A stretch of 28,295 nt of DNA from a virus, in the IMG/VR virus record IMGVR_UViG_3300030109_002597, positions 1 through 28,295 of that record; one strand, 5' to 3'. Below are positions 1 through 7,120 of this stretch, piece after piece. The notes beneath the pieces were generated by a model. That model was given only the letters and a program-made list of their open reading frames with translations. It did no database searches and was not told the DNA's origin. Position 1 is the stretch's first letter, and the number at the start of each line of letters is the position of its first letter. The position numbers were made by a program, and so were the translations under genes.

Positions 1-236
1 GGTTTACCAGCACGGGTTTCACCACGTTTGTAAGTTCCAACTGGAGTTCTGTCTTTTCCACCTACAGGTCGCCAGTTACCACGACCATCCGCTACAACTG
101 GTCTACCGTTGAGTGTTGCTCGTTGGCCTGCGTGGACTACACCACCACCACGTTGTTTAATTTTTAAAGCTTGGGCTCTAGTTTTACTACGTTCTTCCCG
201 TTGCCTGCGACGTTGTGATGCATTTGCTCTTGCCAT
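1..236 (-). CDS. Small basic phage protein, 3' end cut by window edge
   Basis: An open frame begins at ATG 236, two bases after the HNH gene stop, and runs off the left edge, so the C-terminus is missing. The visible 78 residues begin MARANASQRRRQREERS. They are rich in Arg/Lys for the first 28 residues, then Gly-rich with the segment ATLNGRPVVADGRGNW. That Asn-Gly-x-Pro-Val-x-x-Asp-Gly-x-Gly-Asn-Trp pattern resembles short motifs I associate with cyanophage hypothetical proteins, but I cannot assign a function. The basic N-terminus suggests nucleic-acid contact, which is inference only. Spacing and strand place it at the end of the same transcript as the HNH gene. Confidence 0.6.
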   Translation of the reverse strand, partial: MARANASQRRRQREERSKTRAQALKIKQRGGGVVHAGQRATLNGRPVVADGRGNWRPVGGKDRTPVGTYKRGETRAGK

Positions 237-238
237 AA

Positions 239-568
239 TTAGTTAATATGTTGAAGAATTAGAGTTTCTCGAAGTGAGTTAAATCCAAAGCGTTCTCTCA
301 TCCAAGAACGCCAATAGGTACTTCCTTTGTCCTGATTACATTGAGTACAAGCGCATACCAGATTGCTGGTAATATCCTCACCGCCATAGGTGCGAGGATG
401 AACGTGATCCAAAGTAAGTTCGTGTAATTCATAAGTTGCTCCGCAATAAACACATGTACAGCCGAAATGCTCTTTAATGCTGCGCCTCCAAAGACGCTTT
501 GCTTCAGAGGATGTCATGGTTATTAGGTTGTCGAGGTAATGATCAGGAGTTGGAAGTAAGGGAGTCAT
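239..568 (-). CDS. HNH endonuclease
   Basis: This 109-residue protein has the full HNH/zinc-ribbon signature. A first CxxC lies at C39-C42, the catalytic LDHVHPRTYGG is at residues 53-63 (D54, H55), N69 is in the SNLV turn, a second CxxC is at C74-C77, and N78 with DKG follows. The family (HNH, McrA-like fold) makes nicks or double-strand breaks using one metal ion; the four cysteines bind structural zinc. The start ATG at 568 overlaps the stop of the upstream basic gene (ATGA), suggesting translational coupling. It lies three genes downstream of the probable small terminase. HNH proteins beside terminase genes often assist packaging cleavage, but a free-standing homing nuclease is the alternative. 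The family call is firm; the role is uncertain. Confidence 0.9.
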   Translation of the reverse strand: MTPLLPTPDHYLDNLITMTSSEAKRLWRRSIKEHFGCTCVYCGATYELHELTLDHVHPRTYGGEDITSNLVCACTQCNQDKGSTYWRSWMRERFGFNSLRETLILQHIN

Positions 569-828
569 TTAGATGCGTACTTTTTGCCTTTGCGCGGACG
601 GGTCCGGTTAATTTTCATAGACTCCAGTTTCCCTTTGCCCTTGCCGGTATGACTTGCGTCTTTACCGTCACCGTTGCCGTATGTGCCAAGCTTGCGATTA
701 AGCTTGTTAGCTGCTGTACGTATTTTTAATCCCTTTTTTGTTTTGTTGTATTTAGCCTGTTGCTTCAACCTACGTTGTTTAGCAGCAGGGTTTTGCTTGT
801 AATACTGAGATGTTTTACCGCTTGCCAT
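565..828 (-). CDS. Very basic conserved cyanophage protein
   Basis: This protein has 87 residues if it starts at ATG 828 (MASGKTSQYYKQNPAAKQ). A TTG at 846 would add six residues, but the ATG is preferred because it is a standard start and shortens the overlap with the upstream gene to 14 bases. The sequence is extremely rich in Lys/Arg with almost no hydrophobic core, has a Gly-rich patch near the middle (GNGDGKDASHTGKGKGK) and ends RPRKGKKYASK. The opening SGKTSxYYxxNPxAKxR pattern resembles a short protein I recall in many marine cyanophages, of unknown function. Binding to DNA or RNA is plausible from charge alone. It sits between the probable small terminase and the HNH gene. Confidence 0.7.
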   Translation of the reverse strand: MASGKTSQYYKQNPAAKQRRLKQQAKYNKTKKGLKIRTAANKLNRKLGTYGNGDGKDASHTGKGKGKLESMKINRTRPRKGKKYASK

Positions 829-1060
829 AAAGTCTCGTTTGTACAAGTTCAGGGTCGATCTCTGGCATAACGCTGGCTAGCTTGGACAACGGGTTACCGT
901 CATAGGCAACACCACTGATGTCATTGGTTTTAAGCCAATCACACGCTGCTTTTAGATCTTGTGTTGTAGCTTCACCAGCTTTAATTCGAGCAAGAAACTC
1001 TTTAGTAACTAAGTTATGGAGTTCGTTAAACTGATCTTCAGTTGCCTTCTTCTTTGACAT
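815..1060 (-). CDS. Probable terminase small subunit (DNA maturase A-like)
   Basis: This protein has 81 residues from ATG 1060 (MSKKKATEDQFNELH); a TTG at 1066 is an alternative start. It is mostly helical. The segment EFLARIKAGEATTQDLKAAC, followed by a WLKTNDISGVA turn and a C-terminal acidic VMPEIDPELVQ stretch, resembles small terminase proteins of marine T7-like phages. These recognise concatemeric DNA and load the large terminase at the portal. Position supports the call: after the tail-fibre and lysis-type genes, where T7 has gene 18. The large subunit is not in the window and should lie further left. The evidence is resemblance and position, with no catalytic motif to check. Confidence 0.6.
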   Translation of the reverse strand: MSKKKATEDQFNELHNLVTKEFLARIKAGEATTQDLKAACDWLKTNDISGVAYDGNPLSKLASVMPEIDPELVQTRLYGKR

Positions 1061-1217
1061 CAGCAACCTTCTTTTTCTTAGCAGTCTTTTTAGGTGGCTC
1101 TACAATAGAAACGTTAGCTTCAGAGGACTGACGTTCAAATGCTTTTTGTGCAAGTTCTTTGGTGTCAAATTCTTGCAGCACTTTGCCACGGATATTGTCG
1201 ACAAGTTGGTAGGACAT
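1038..1217 (-). CDS. Small hypothetical protein with Lys-rich tail
   Basis: This is a 59-residue frame (MSYQLVDNIRGKVLQEFDTK to VADVKEEGN). It starts at ATG 1217, which overlaps no upstream coding base and lies one base before the stop of the preceding gene on the left-reading transcript. It ends 23 bases inside the terminase small subunit gene. The first 40 residues look like a small folded domain; the rest is a Lys-rich tail (PPKKTAKKKK). I do not recognise a family. The tight packing between genes on both sides and the full use of the gap argue that it is translated. Confidence 0.6.
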   Translation of the reverse strand: MSYQLVDNIRGKVLQEFDTKELAQKAFERQSSEANVSIVEPPKKTAKKKKVADVKEEGN

Positions 1218-1218
1218 A

Positions 1219-1365
1219 TTAGGCGATTTTAAGTTTACTGTTTTTAGATTTTTTCTTTTTAGCCTTGCGTACTGGCGCGTAACCTAAACCAGGGTAGTAT
1301 TTAACAGGTGTAGATTTTGGTGGTTTACCATCACGGATAGAAGGCCATTTCTTTTTAGCTGCCAT
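1219..1365 (-). CDS. 48-residue basic protein
   Basis: The frame starts at ATG 1365 (MAAKKKWPSIRDGKPPKS), overlaps the upstream gene by 11 bases, and stops one base before the start of the next gene. About a third of the residues are Lys/Arg, with a central aromatic patch KYYPGLGYAPV and a Lys-rich end. No family is recognised. Charge and size resemble other tiny basic proteins in cyanophage late operons. Translation is supported by gene packing only. Confidence 0.55.
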   Translation of the reverse strand: MAAKKKWPSIRDGKPPKSTPVKYYPGLGYAPVRKAKKKKSKNSKLKIA

Positions 1366-1612
1366 TTCTCAATACAATTTGGTCTAATTTGCTTTCAATG
1401 CGGATCATGTGATCTTCCATCCGCTTAGTCATGACCGAAAGGTCTGCTTTTGACACATAGTCCGTAGCAACACCTAGTTCGATGGCGTCAATACGACGGT
1501 CAAGACCACTAATACGGTCGTGCACGTTATTAACTCTTTGATGTAGTCGATTATTTAAAGCTGCACCGCCAGCAATCGCAGCGATGACTAACGTCACTGT
1601 TGCTTCAAGCAT
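1355..1612 (-). CDS. Single-span membrane protein with coiled coil (possible spanin/holin-type)
   Basis: This 85-residue protein has an N-terminal hydrophobic helix at about residues 4-20 (TVTLVIAAIAGGAAL). An Arg/Asp/Leu-rich stretch follows (NNRLHQRVNNVHDRISGLDR) that reads as a coiled coil continuing through residues 35-80. This N-in membrane anchor plus helical rod is the layout of inner-membrane spanin subunits such as T7 gp18.5, and the gene lies at the corresponding place between tail-fibre and terminase genes. That assignment is inference; a membrane-anchored structural protein is equally possible. The start ATG 1612 shares its first base with the last base of the upstream gene's stop codon. 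Confidence 0.65.
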   Translation of the reverse strand: MLEATVTLVIAAIAGGAALNNRLHQRVNNVHDRISGLDRRIDAIELGVATDYVSKADLSVMTKRMEDHMIRIESKLDQIVLRNGS

Positions 1613-2283
1613 TACCAGTTGGGAGTCTTAATTTGTTGTTGTTTTTGTAGAGATACGATTGGTACGATGTCGTGACAGAGCACTTCAACACGACTGCCAG
1701 GTCTAAATGTGAACCCAGCCCTCATAATCTCAGTACATTTAATTGCACGCACTAGCTCGTAGTCAAGCCGCATCTTTTGTTCGTGTTTACGGGCGATAGC
1801 TTTGCAAGTTTCAATCATGCCGCCATCTAGCGGTACTGAAAAATTCAGCTGTACGCCAAAGTTATTGCTTCTGACATAACCATCAGAATCACTCGGTACA
1901 GTGTCATTGCCCATGTAAAAGGGTGAGAACTGCATCGTCGAACCGTTGCAACTGTTGTTGCCATGGAAATACTGACGTGACGGTGCTCCATTGTTTTGGA
2001 ACTGCACCGCCTGGTTAGTTACGTTGCCCGTAGCAGCAGCCACGGGGTTAGATGTGTTTTGTACCTTTGGGTCTTCAGCTAAAGCAGGGCTTACTGTGAG
2101 AAGATTGATAAGGAGGTAGTAGTAGAAACAGACTCGATTGTTTCGTCGATGTCGATTGTTTCGATGACTCCTGCCGCCCTGGTCACAATTTCTAGTTGAA
2201 ACTGATCCCCAGCAGTATGTACTGAATAAGTTGTGGATGTATTTTTGATATCTCCACTTGGTGTTACGTTTGTTCCAGACCAT
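1612..2283 (-). CDS. Secreted or membrane-anchored cyanophage protein, start uncertain
   Basis: The convincing part is the C-terminal 155-165 residues: a hydrophobic stretch (VCFYYYLLINLLTVSPALA) ending in an ALA signal-peptidase-like site, then AEDPKVQNTSNPVAAATGN, several Cys and a C-terminal basic domain. It resembles a secreted hypothetical protein found in many marine cyanophages. The only ATG/GTG/TTG start in frame is at 2283, deep inside the neighbouring gene (193 bases of overlap). The first 50 or so residues made that way are Arg/Asn-rich, low-complexity shadow sequence. A rare ATC start at 2109 (165 residues), a -1 frameshift from the upstream gene, or a sequencing indel are alternatives. 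The coordinates given are the longest frame. Confidence 0.6.
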   Translation of the reverse strand: MVWNKRNTKWRYQKYIHNLFSTYCWGSVSTRNCDQGGRSHRNNRHRRNNRVCFYYYLLINLLTVSPALAEDPKVQNTSNPVAAATGNVTNQAVQFQNNGAPSRQYFHGNNSCNGSTMQFSPFYMGNDTVPSDSDGYVRSNNFGVQLNFSVPLDGGMIETCKAIARKHEQKMRLDYELVRAIKCTEIMRAGFTFRPGSRVEVLCHDIVPIVSLQKQQQIKTPNW

Positions 2284-2441
2284 GATGAATAAGCACCACC
2301 ATAGATTTCGGTCGCAATTGTCCGATCAATATCAATCGTGGTGGTAGTAGTTGATTGCATTGAACCCTGAGTAAAGTTCGGGGTTACCTGTTGTGCTGCA
2401 GCTGGACTAGCAAGAAGCAAAAGCAATAAAAGCTTTTTCAT
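2091..2441 (-). CDS. Secreted Thr/Ser-rich cyanophage protein
   Basis: This 116-residue protein has a clear Sec signal peptide (MKKLLLLLLLASPAAA, cleavage predicted after residue 16). The mature chain is beta-rich and Thr/Ser-rich (QSTTTTTIDIDRTIATEIYG), ending STTTSLSIFSQ. It resembles a short exported protein I recall upstream of the next gene in marine cyanophages; the function is unknown. The start ATG 2441 overlaps the preceding stop (ATGA), so translation is probably coupled. Location in the lysis-gene position and export suggest a periplasmic or outer-membrane site, but nothing in it proves a lysis role. Confidence 0.7.
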   Translation of the reverse strand: MKKLLLLLLLASPAAAQQVTPNFTQGSMQSTTTTTIDIDRTIATEIYGGAYSSWSGTNVTPSGDIKNTSTTYSVHTAGDQFQLEIVTRAAGVIETIDIDETIESVSTTTSLSIFSQ

Positions 2442-2617
2442 TGTTTCTTTTCACGTGAGATTGAGAAGGTTGCAAGTGTGCCACTTAGGATTGAAGCGAC
2501 GTAAGTAGGATCCATCTTTGGCATCCATCCTGCGTAGCTTGCAGTTAAGAGGCCGGCTGACCAGACGAGGACGACGAATTTAATGAATCCTGCTTTTTTT
2601 TCGTTATCTTGTTCCAT
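2438..2617 (-). CDS. 59-residue membrane protein (holin-like)
   Basis: The frame starts at ATG 2617 (MEQDNEKKAGFIKFVVLVWS). It has a charged N-terminus, a hydrophobic span at about residues 11-30, a short loop WMPKMDP, a second weakly hydrophobic helix at 38-52 and a basic end REKKQ. This size and layout match small phage holins, and the gene lies where T7 carries its 67-residue holin (gene 17.5). Holin function is inference from size, topology and position. The first 73 bases lie inside the upstream Pro-rich gene, an unusually deep overlap, and its stop overlaps the next start (ATGA). Confidence 0.65.
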   Translation of the reverse strand: MEQDNEKKAGFIKFVVLVWSAGLLTASYAGWMPKMDPTYVASILSGTLATFSISREKKQ

Positions 2618-3030
2618 GCCTGTTTAATAATTGGCTTCGAGATCATTACAATGTATTTGAACAACGAAGTAGCAATTAGGGTGGCACCTACAGAGATAAA
2701 CGCTGTAGTAACTGCAGTCGTCATGATGATAGTAGAAGGCATAGGAACCTCTACTTCCGTAAACGGTATTTCTAATATCTGTGCCTCTGGTGGAAGAGGT
2801 GGAGTTATAGGAGGTGTAGTAGGAGGAGCTGGTTTAGCTGCCTCTTTCTCTGGAGAATCATCACTATTAATACCTTCAATCCCTGGCGGTGCCCTAAGCG
2901 TGTTAGGAGGCACCACCATGGGCTTGTAATAAGGCAAACTAGCCCTTGGGACCTCTAGTACTGCCCCAGGCATTTCAGGGGCACTGGGGAGCATTAGAGA
3001 GGGCAGTAAGGGTGGGTTAGCCCACTCCAT
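2545..3030 (-). CDS. Proline-rich membrane-anchored cyanophage protein
   Basis: This 161-residue protein is Pro-rich over residues 4-97, including a TonB-like spacer (PAPPTTPPITPPLPP at about 67-81). A transmembrane helix follows at about 101-129, then a basic amphipathic C-terminus (KPIIKQAWNKITKKK). The start MEWANPPLLPSLMLPSAPEM resembles a hypothetical protein recurring in marine cyanophages. The long extended Pro region beside a membrane anchor would suit a periplasm-crossing part, perhaps in lysis or attachment, but this is inference. The ATG at 3030 overlaps the previous gene's stop (TAATG). The 3' end overlaps the holin-like gene by 73 bases. Confidence 0.7.
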   Translation of the reverse strand: MEWANPPLLPSLMLPSAPEMPGAVLEVPRASLPYYKPMVVPPNTLRAPPGIEGINSDDSPEKEAAKPAPPTTPPITPPLPPEAQILEIPFTEVEVPMPSTIIMTTAVTTAFISVGATLIATSLFKYIVMISKPIIKQAWNKITKKKQDSLNSSSSSGQPAS

Positions 3031-3191
3031 TATTTGTTAGGAAAAAGACCGTTACGTACAAACTCAACAGCTTTGTCATCAATGTCATTGTCTGTTGTCT
3101 TTGCCAGACGTTCAAGCATTTCCACAATCAACGCTTTAACACGGTCAGATTGTAGAAATTGAAAAAGAATAGGGCGAATAATAGTAATCAT
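3030..3191 (-). CDS. Small hypothetical protein
   Basis: This 53-residue frame starts at ATG 3191 (MITIIRPILFQFLQSDRVKA) and is coupled to the upstream fibre-assembly-like gene through an ATGA overlap. The N-terminal 15 residues are hydrophobic, followed by an acidic, helical part (LAKTTDNDIDDKAVEFV) ending NGLFPNK. No family is recognised. It exactly fills the gap between two better-supported genes with start/stop overlaps at both ends, which is the main support. Confidence 0.65.
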   Translation of the reverse strand: MITIIRPILFQFLQSDRVKALIVEMLERLAKTTDNDIDDKAVEFVRNGLFPNK

Positions 3192-3709
3192 GGTGATGTA
3201 GGCCACGCAGTGGCAAGATTTGGGTTAGCGATCATGACGGGCTTGTCGTCGTCATCGACGACACCTTTACCTTCAGAATCAGTTTGTTGTACTTGTGCTA
3301 CACCAAAGAACAGTTCTTTTAGTGCTTCGACAGTGGTTACAGCAGCGATCTCTGTTTGACGTGCGTTGCAAGCAGTCCTAACATCAGCTCGGTATGTCTT
3401 CCAAGCAGTTGGAATGTTAGTTCCAGTTTCTTTGGCTTTAACAACACGCCAGTCACTGTCATGCAGCAAAGTGCCTGCAGTGTCGTTTTGCTGGCTAGAC
3501 CAGTTAGTTTTTAGCTGATCAAGATCTTTGGGGTTATCAACACCCCAATAAAACCGCTGGTCATAACTAGGTGCATCAGAAACTTCTGTAATACCTAGTG
3601 CGTTACGCTCTTCCAAACTAGACAGGCGCAACCAATTAGCGGGATACTGAATCCCATTATGTGTAAATGCCCGGTCATAAGACAGGGGCTTATTATCAAG
3701 TTTAATCAT
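3188..3709 (-). CDS. Tail-fibre assembly-like protein
   Basis: This 173-residue protein opens MIKLDNKPLSYDRAFTHNGI followed by QYPANWLRLSSLEERNALGI. That pattern is found in cyanophage proteins encoded right after large tail-fibre or adhesin genes and resembles fibre-assembly chaperone families of the DUF4376 type. A helical middle (TWKTYRADVRTACNARQTEI region) and an acidic low-complexity end follow. Such proteins help fold or attach the distal fibre. Here it starts nine bases after the stop of the 1133-residue adhesin, which fits the role. The family assignment comes from memory of sequence style, not a search. Confidence 0.65.
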   Translation of the reverse strand: MIKLDNKPLSYDRAFTHNGIQYPANWLRLSSLEERNALGITEVSDAPSYDQRFYWGVDNPKDLDQLKTNWSSQQNDTAGTLLHDSDWRVVKAKETGTNIPTAWKTYRADVRTACNARQTEIAAVTTVEALKELFFGVAQVQQTDSEGKGVVDDDDKPVMIANPNLATAWPTSP

Positions 3710-3718
3710 AGTAATTAA

Positions 3719-6700
3719 TTAGCGTGCGCGTGCAGTTTTGAAGGGATGAGAGGCAAATGCGAGATATACGAACGTGCCACCAGATGCGTTAAAATGAGTA
3801 TTTGAAGTTCTTAGTTTAAACCCATTAGACAATATATCGGTATTATAGTTTGAACTTTCTGTTTCAGCAGAGGATTCATTTGGGAACAGCAATGCGTCTT
3901 GAACATTGTGAGTTTCTCTCTCAGTATCAAATAAACGCCAACTAGAAGAACTATCAGTTCTTTTCAGTAGGAGAAATGCAACTTTAAACCCGGTATACAC
4001 AAACGGACCATCAGATGAACCGTTGCCGGTGTACTTTCCAAACGCGCTATAGCCCTCTACGGGTGCGAAGCAGTAGGCGACATGGTCTCCAGTAGTGCCA
4101 TCATAATTAAAAACGCTTGAAGTTGGCAGGCTTCGACTGGAACTAGAAAATGCATCAGAAGAGTTTAAATATGCGTAGTCCATACCGCCATCAATTGCTG
4201 TTGTATAAACAAACCAATCTTCAGAAGCATCTCTGTTTTTTATAAAATATAGCTCTGGAGCTGCATTTAAACCATGCCCAATCGTCTTGTTAAGTGAACT
4301 GCTAAAATTCCACGTTACAATCGAGAACCCAGTACTTGGGTTGGCGCGTACTGTTGATGCGATTGAGGGAACGTTGGCAACACTCACCCCACTATCAACT
4401 AATTTAACGCCATCAACCGCAATTGAACCCAGATAACAATACGCTGAGCTAGTGTACAACCATTCAATTGAAGTTAATCCACTAACACTAAATGTTGCAG
4501 TACCAGAACTTGAAGGAAGCGTAACAAAGGATCCATTTATTTTTAACCCATTTCCATTGCCTTCGTACTGTACCGTAACACTTGTTGCAGAGCTAAACTG
4601 CGTAAAAGTTAGCTTAAATGTTCCGTTTAATACTGGAAGTGGGTAATCGCCAGTACTGCCTGTACCAGTTTCTACGTTGTCAAAAATTTGTGCAGCTGAA
4701 CCACTACTGTTGTAAAAAGAGTATCCGTTGTCGTCAAAAAATGTTCCGCTACTCCACGTCTGACTCTGGTCATACAGCGAGCTGTTTAAACTACCAGCAG
4801 CTATTGATGTGTTGGAAGATCCAGCGTCCCAGGCCCAGCCCACATAGGTCTCGCTGCTTTGGTTGACATCATTAGCACTGCCTAACCCATAACCTGCACT
4901 GTCAAATGATGTCAGAGTATTGGTCAATGTATCTTCACCGCTACTGTCATTTGGATACAAGCGTTTTGTAGCACCTCGAACAGTATCAAACAAAGCATGA
5001 TCTGACGTACTAGATCTTTTTTTAATCCACACAAGGTCTGGGGAATTAGAATATCCCGTTATGTCTTGACTGCTTCCGTTGCCAGTCCATAACTTCGCAT
5101 CAAACGCCGTCGAACCATCCGCAATCGTTGGGTCGGGTAGGTTGGCGGTGCAAAGTGCTTTGTAGCCTGATGGCGCGGAATATGCCCAACTTCTTTGCCC
5201 AAAGTTTGCAGATACAGACCAAGTATTACTTCCACTATCGCCACCCCATACAAAGAAATATGTACCAGCAGGTAGCCCAGAAGCTAGTACACCTTGCGAC
5301 TGACCATTTTTGTAGCAACTAATTGATCCAGCATCCGCGTCAAATGCAACTCCAATGACATCACCAGTTTCAAACGCTGCACCATAGTCACTATCAATAG
5401 TCGTCCCAACGATATACTTTTTACCGTTAGCACGGTATGTCCAACTTGAGTCGGAGGGAGCGTAGTAACCATTGCCATCTTGATTGGCAATCCCTACAGC
5501 ATGATCATCATTATTGACAGAATTAACAGTTAATTCAAAAAACCATTTTCCAGAAGTCATCCCAATAGTTGAAACGGCAAATCCGCGTTGACCACTTGAA
5601 TAGGTAGTGCCTCCTGTGTAAGTAGCGTCAAGATTACCGTTTGTTAATGAGTACCCTTTCGTTGTTGACTGATGATTAGCGGAATTCCAAGTCGCATAGT
5701 TACCAATAACCTCACCGCCCGCACCAGTGTCTGACTGTGTGCCGTTGGTTGGTGAGTCGCGCAGGGAGTCTAAATCTGATGCATTGCCAGTACTTGTTTT
5801 AAATTTGGCGTATGTACCACTGTTATAAGCTATAAACCCAAAATACTGAGTACTAGCACTGACAATGTTGAAAGAACCTGTACTTGATGTATTGGATGGA
5901 TCGCCACCGCCAATCCAACTTCCTCCTACTGGTCTTACCCAAACCTTATCAACTGAAGTATTAATTACAAACTCAGTAGTAGTTGCAGCGCCACCGCTAG
6001 TGTTTGACTGAATGGTACTAAAGCCGGAAAGAGCACTTGAGCCATTAGATACGGAGTTTGCAGTTGCATAAGTTCCATGTGCTCCGATAGAGCTTTCACC
6101 AACACGCATACCTAGTGTGTTGTCATTTAATTCATTAGGAACTGTGCCGCCTTCAGAACTATCAGTAGAAAAGAACCAACCACCATAACTATCACCTGAG
6201 CCTGCATACTGCTCAAGAAAAAAATGATAAGTAGTGTTATTAGACAGCGTGGCTGCCAGTTGGGTCGAGTAAGAGCTACTACCGCTGTAATTGGCGTTTT
6301 GGTTTGAATTACTTACCGACCAGTTTGAACCTGCGCTGCTCCAACCAGGACTGTTAGGGCTAGAGATCGTATTTATATTAGCAGTTAAATTATTAACCGT
6401 CCAATCATTTCCATTACCACTACTATCAGTACCTAACGCACTGTTAGAGCTGTTGTCAGAGAAGTCAAGGTAGAAACCGTTAGTGCCATACGTTCCAGCA
6501 AATTTCTTCGGTTGCCATGCATTTGAATTGTCAAACTCTCCAAAGTCAGATGCAGCTAGTCCTTGACCGTCGACGAAGTGTACATCTGCTAAGTAGCCGT
6601 CTAAGTTATAGTCAGTAACATTATTAGTTTGCTGACCGATATAGTGGGTTTGTACGGCGTTCCATTTACCCTCAACATGTTGGTTTGGTTGAGAACCAGC

Positions 6701-7120
6701 TAATGTTTCCTGCACACCATTGATGTAGAGCTTTACTCTGTCAGACGCTGTAGCCTGAGTAGAGTCCATTACAATTACGATGTGATACCAACTTGAGAAA
6801 TCACGAAATAAACGAGTTGTATTTAATCCCGCTCCACCCGATGTATTGTAATCACTTATGTAAAAAATACCGCTAGCCCAATAGACGTAAAATCCATTGT
6901 TATTGTTGACCAAATTTGCAAAAAGGTTTCCATAGCCATCGTTGTTCAGCTTTACCCAAGAAGACCATGTCCACGTTTTGCGGTTTCCTGCAGATGACGG
7001 AGTGAAACTGAGCGATGCGTCGTCAGCATCATTAAACCTAAGGCTACGTTCAATCTCGTAGCCACCACCTGCCGCCTGGCCGGAAGCACCGGCCAAGGCG
7101 TTACTCCTAATTAAACTCAT
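3719..7120 (-). CDS. Large tail adhesin with LamG, SPRY and C-terminal repeat modules
   Basis: This 1133-residue protein, rich in Ser/Asn/Gly/Thr, is a candidate host-recognition tail spike or fibre tip. Residues 22-220 look like a LamG/concanavalin-type sandwich (RSLRFNDADDASLSF, then WSSWVKL, KLYINGVQE and DGYLADVHFVDGQGL). Residues 285-450 look like a degraded SPRY-like sandwich. Residues 520-655 are a clear SPRY domain (SGKWFFELTV, VGIANQDGNGYY, GDVIGVAFDADAG, YSAPSGYKAL). From about 665 to the end are three related modules, each with a P-x-hydrophobic-IKxR-type core. The ATG at 7120 overlaps the upstream gene's stop (ATGA). LamG and SPRY folds bind sugars or proteins, so surface binding is likely; the receptor is unknown. 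Confidence 0.8.
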   Translation of the reverse strand: MSLIRSNALAGASGQAAGGGYEIERSLRFNDADDASLSFTPSSAGNRKTWTWSSWVKLNNDGYGNLFANLVNNNNGFYVYWASGIFYISDYNTSGGAGLNTTRLFRDFSSWYHIVIVMDSTQATASDRVKLYINGVQETLAGSQPNQHVEGKWNAVQTHYIGQQTNNVTDYNLDGYLADVHFVDGQGLAASDFGEFDNSNAWQPKKFAGTYGTNGFYLDFSDNSSNSALGTDSSGNGNDWTVNNLTANINTISSPNSPGWSSAGSNWSVSNSNQNANYSGSSSYSTQLAATLSNNTTYHFFLEQYAGSGDSYGGWFFSTDSSEGGTVPNELNDNTLGMRVGESSIGAHGTYATANSVSNGSSALSGFSTIQSNTSGGAATTTEFVINTSVDKVWVRPVGGSWIGGGDPSNTSSTGSFNIVSASTQYFGFIAYNSGTYAKFKTSTGNASDLDSLRDSPTNGTQSDTGAGGEVIGNYATWNSANHQSTTKGYSLTNGNLDATYTGGTTYSSGQRGFAVSTIGMTSGKWFFELTVNSVNNDDHAVGIANQDGNGYYAPSDSSWTYRANGKKYIVGTTIDSDYGAAFETGDVIGVAFDADAGSISCYKNGQSQGVLASGLPAGTYFFVWGGDSGSNTWSVSANFGQRSWAYSAPSGYKALCTANLPDPTIADGSTAFDAKLWTGNGSSQDITGYSNSPDLVWIKKRSSTSDHALFDTVRGATKRLYPNDSSGEDTLTNTLTSFDSAGYGLGSANDVNQSSETYVGWAWDAGSSNTSIAAGSLNSSLYDQSQTWSSGTFFDDNGYSFYNSSGSAAQIFDNVETGTGSTGDYPLPVLNGTFKLTFTQFSSATSVTVQYEGNGNGLKINGSFVTLPSSSGTATFSVSGLTSIEWLYTSSAYCYLGSIAVDGVKLVDSGVSVANVPSIASTVRANPSTGFSIVTWNFSSSLNKTIGHGLNAAPELYFIKNRDASEDWFVYTTAIDGGMDYAYLNSSDAFSSSSRSLPTSSVFNYDGTTGDHVAYCFAPVEGYSAFGKYTGNGSSDGPFVYTGFKVAFLLLKRTDSSSSWRLFDTERETHNVQDALLFPNESSAETESSNYNTDILSNGFKLRTSNTHFNASGGTFVYLAFASHPFKTARAR

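Noticed and set aside
499-729. Plus-strand open frame of 76 codons
   Set aside because: It lies antisense to two well-supported minus-strand genes, and its composition is not protein-like.
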